Origin: Chloroflexota bacterium
GTDB lineage: Bacteria; Chloroflexota; Anaerolineae; Promineifilales; Promineifilaceae
Assembly (NCBI GenBank): GCA_024223125.1
Contig: JAAEOP010001364.1
Coordinates: 1-5,019, forward strand
Reading direction: 5' to 3'
DNA: 5,019 nucleotides
How positions within the stretch are numbered: position 1 is the stretch's first letter; each line of letters opens with the position of its first letter. Positions 4,872-5,019 of the stretch are shown piece by piece. The translations under genes were made by a program, and so were the position numbers. Under the pieces are notes generated by a model that was given only the letters and a program-made list of their open reading frames with translations, made no database searches and was not told where the DNA came from.

Positions 4872-5019
4872 GTTTGAAAAACTGTGTACAAAAGCAATAC
4901 CTATGTTAAAACCTTACGCCAGGATGGTGACTGTGTTTGGTTCTTACACACGGGGTGATGAGACTTCGGGCAGTGATATTGATATATTGATCGAGTTAAA
5001 GTCACCGGAGCAACGACCG
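4864..5019 (+). CDS. Minimal nucleotidyltransferase (MNT, MntA-like), N-terminal part
   Basis: 52 codons are present before the window ends. Residues 22-41 (V-T-V-F-GSYTRGDETSGSDIDI) show the Pol-beta-type nucleotidyltransferase signature GSx3Gx7-9DxD: Gly26-Ser27 and Asp38/Asp40 as metal ligands. Small proteins of this kind usually pair with a HEPN (DUF86) protein. In characterised HEPN/MNT toxin-antitoxin pairs the MNT protein is the antitoxin and adds AMP to a tyrosine of the HEPN RNase. The partner is not in the window; it would be expected directly downstream. The ATG at 4864 overlaps the SDR end by 8 bp, with GAAG (4853-4856) 7 nt upstream, so it is translated as part of the same transcript unless it has an internal promoter. 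An in-frame ATG at 4903 is an alternative start. An orphan MNT without a toxin is possible. Confidence 0.88.
   Translation, partial: MNKFEKLCTKAIPMLKPYARMVTVFGSYTRGDETSGSDIDILIELKSPEQRP

Noticed and set aside
1..5019. CRISPR array, tRNA, rRNA or transposase
   Set aside because: No regularly spaced long direct repeats, no cloverleaf or rRNA-like sequence and no transposase motifs were seen on either strand.

Overview
The window looks like a stretch of bacterial chromosome with moderate GC content, coding almost entirely on the + strand and tightly packed. I infer an environmental Chloroflexota-like (Anaerolineae-type) bacterium. This rests on gene content and on the style of the intergenic repeats, not on any marker gene, so the taxonomy is a guess. 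A striking species-level signature is the palindrome CGGCCG, which occurs 19 times.

Layout from left to right: the 3' end of a short-chain dehydrogenase (1-103); a short spacer carrying an inverted array of 7-bp repeats (105-147); an ACAD10/11-type acyl-CoA dehydrogenase (167-1354); a 123-bp spacer with two hairpins; a class II Fic protein with a C-terminal winged helix (1478-2497); an ACAD10/11-N-type kinase of the aminoglycoside phosphotransferase fold (2524-3576); a small two-TM potassium channel (3601-4020); an SDR closely resembling human peroxisomal trans-2-enoyl-CoA reductase, PECR (4017-4871); and the start of a minimal nucleotidyltransferase of the MNT/MntA type (4864 to window end). 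From the Fic gene onward every gap is 26 bp or less or the genes overlap, so co-transcription is likely. I see no convincing intrinsic terminator anywhere in the window.

The metabolic core is kinase plus acyl-CoA dehydrogenase plus SDRs. In human ACAD10 and ACAD11 the kinase and dehydrogenase domains are fused, and they process 4-hydroxyacyl-CoAs through a 4-phospho intermediate. The bacterial levulinate (lva) pathway uses separate proteins for the same chemistry. Here the two halves are separate genes with the dehydrogenase first. The best inference is catabolism of 4-hydroxy (or similar hydroxylated) fatty acyl-CoAs, with the PECR-like SDR handling enoyl- or oxo-acyl-CoA intermediates.

Threaded through this core are three genes with no obvious metabolic role: an AMP-transferring Fic protein, a K+ channel, and an MNT nucleotidyltransferase. 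The Fic gene looks more AT-rich than its neighbours and has only one CGGCCG copy, which suggests it was inserted into an older operon. The most interesting points are the split ACAD10/11-PECR module, the CGGCCG signature, and a 16-bp tandem duplication that appears to have moved the kinase start codon.
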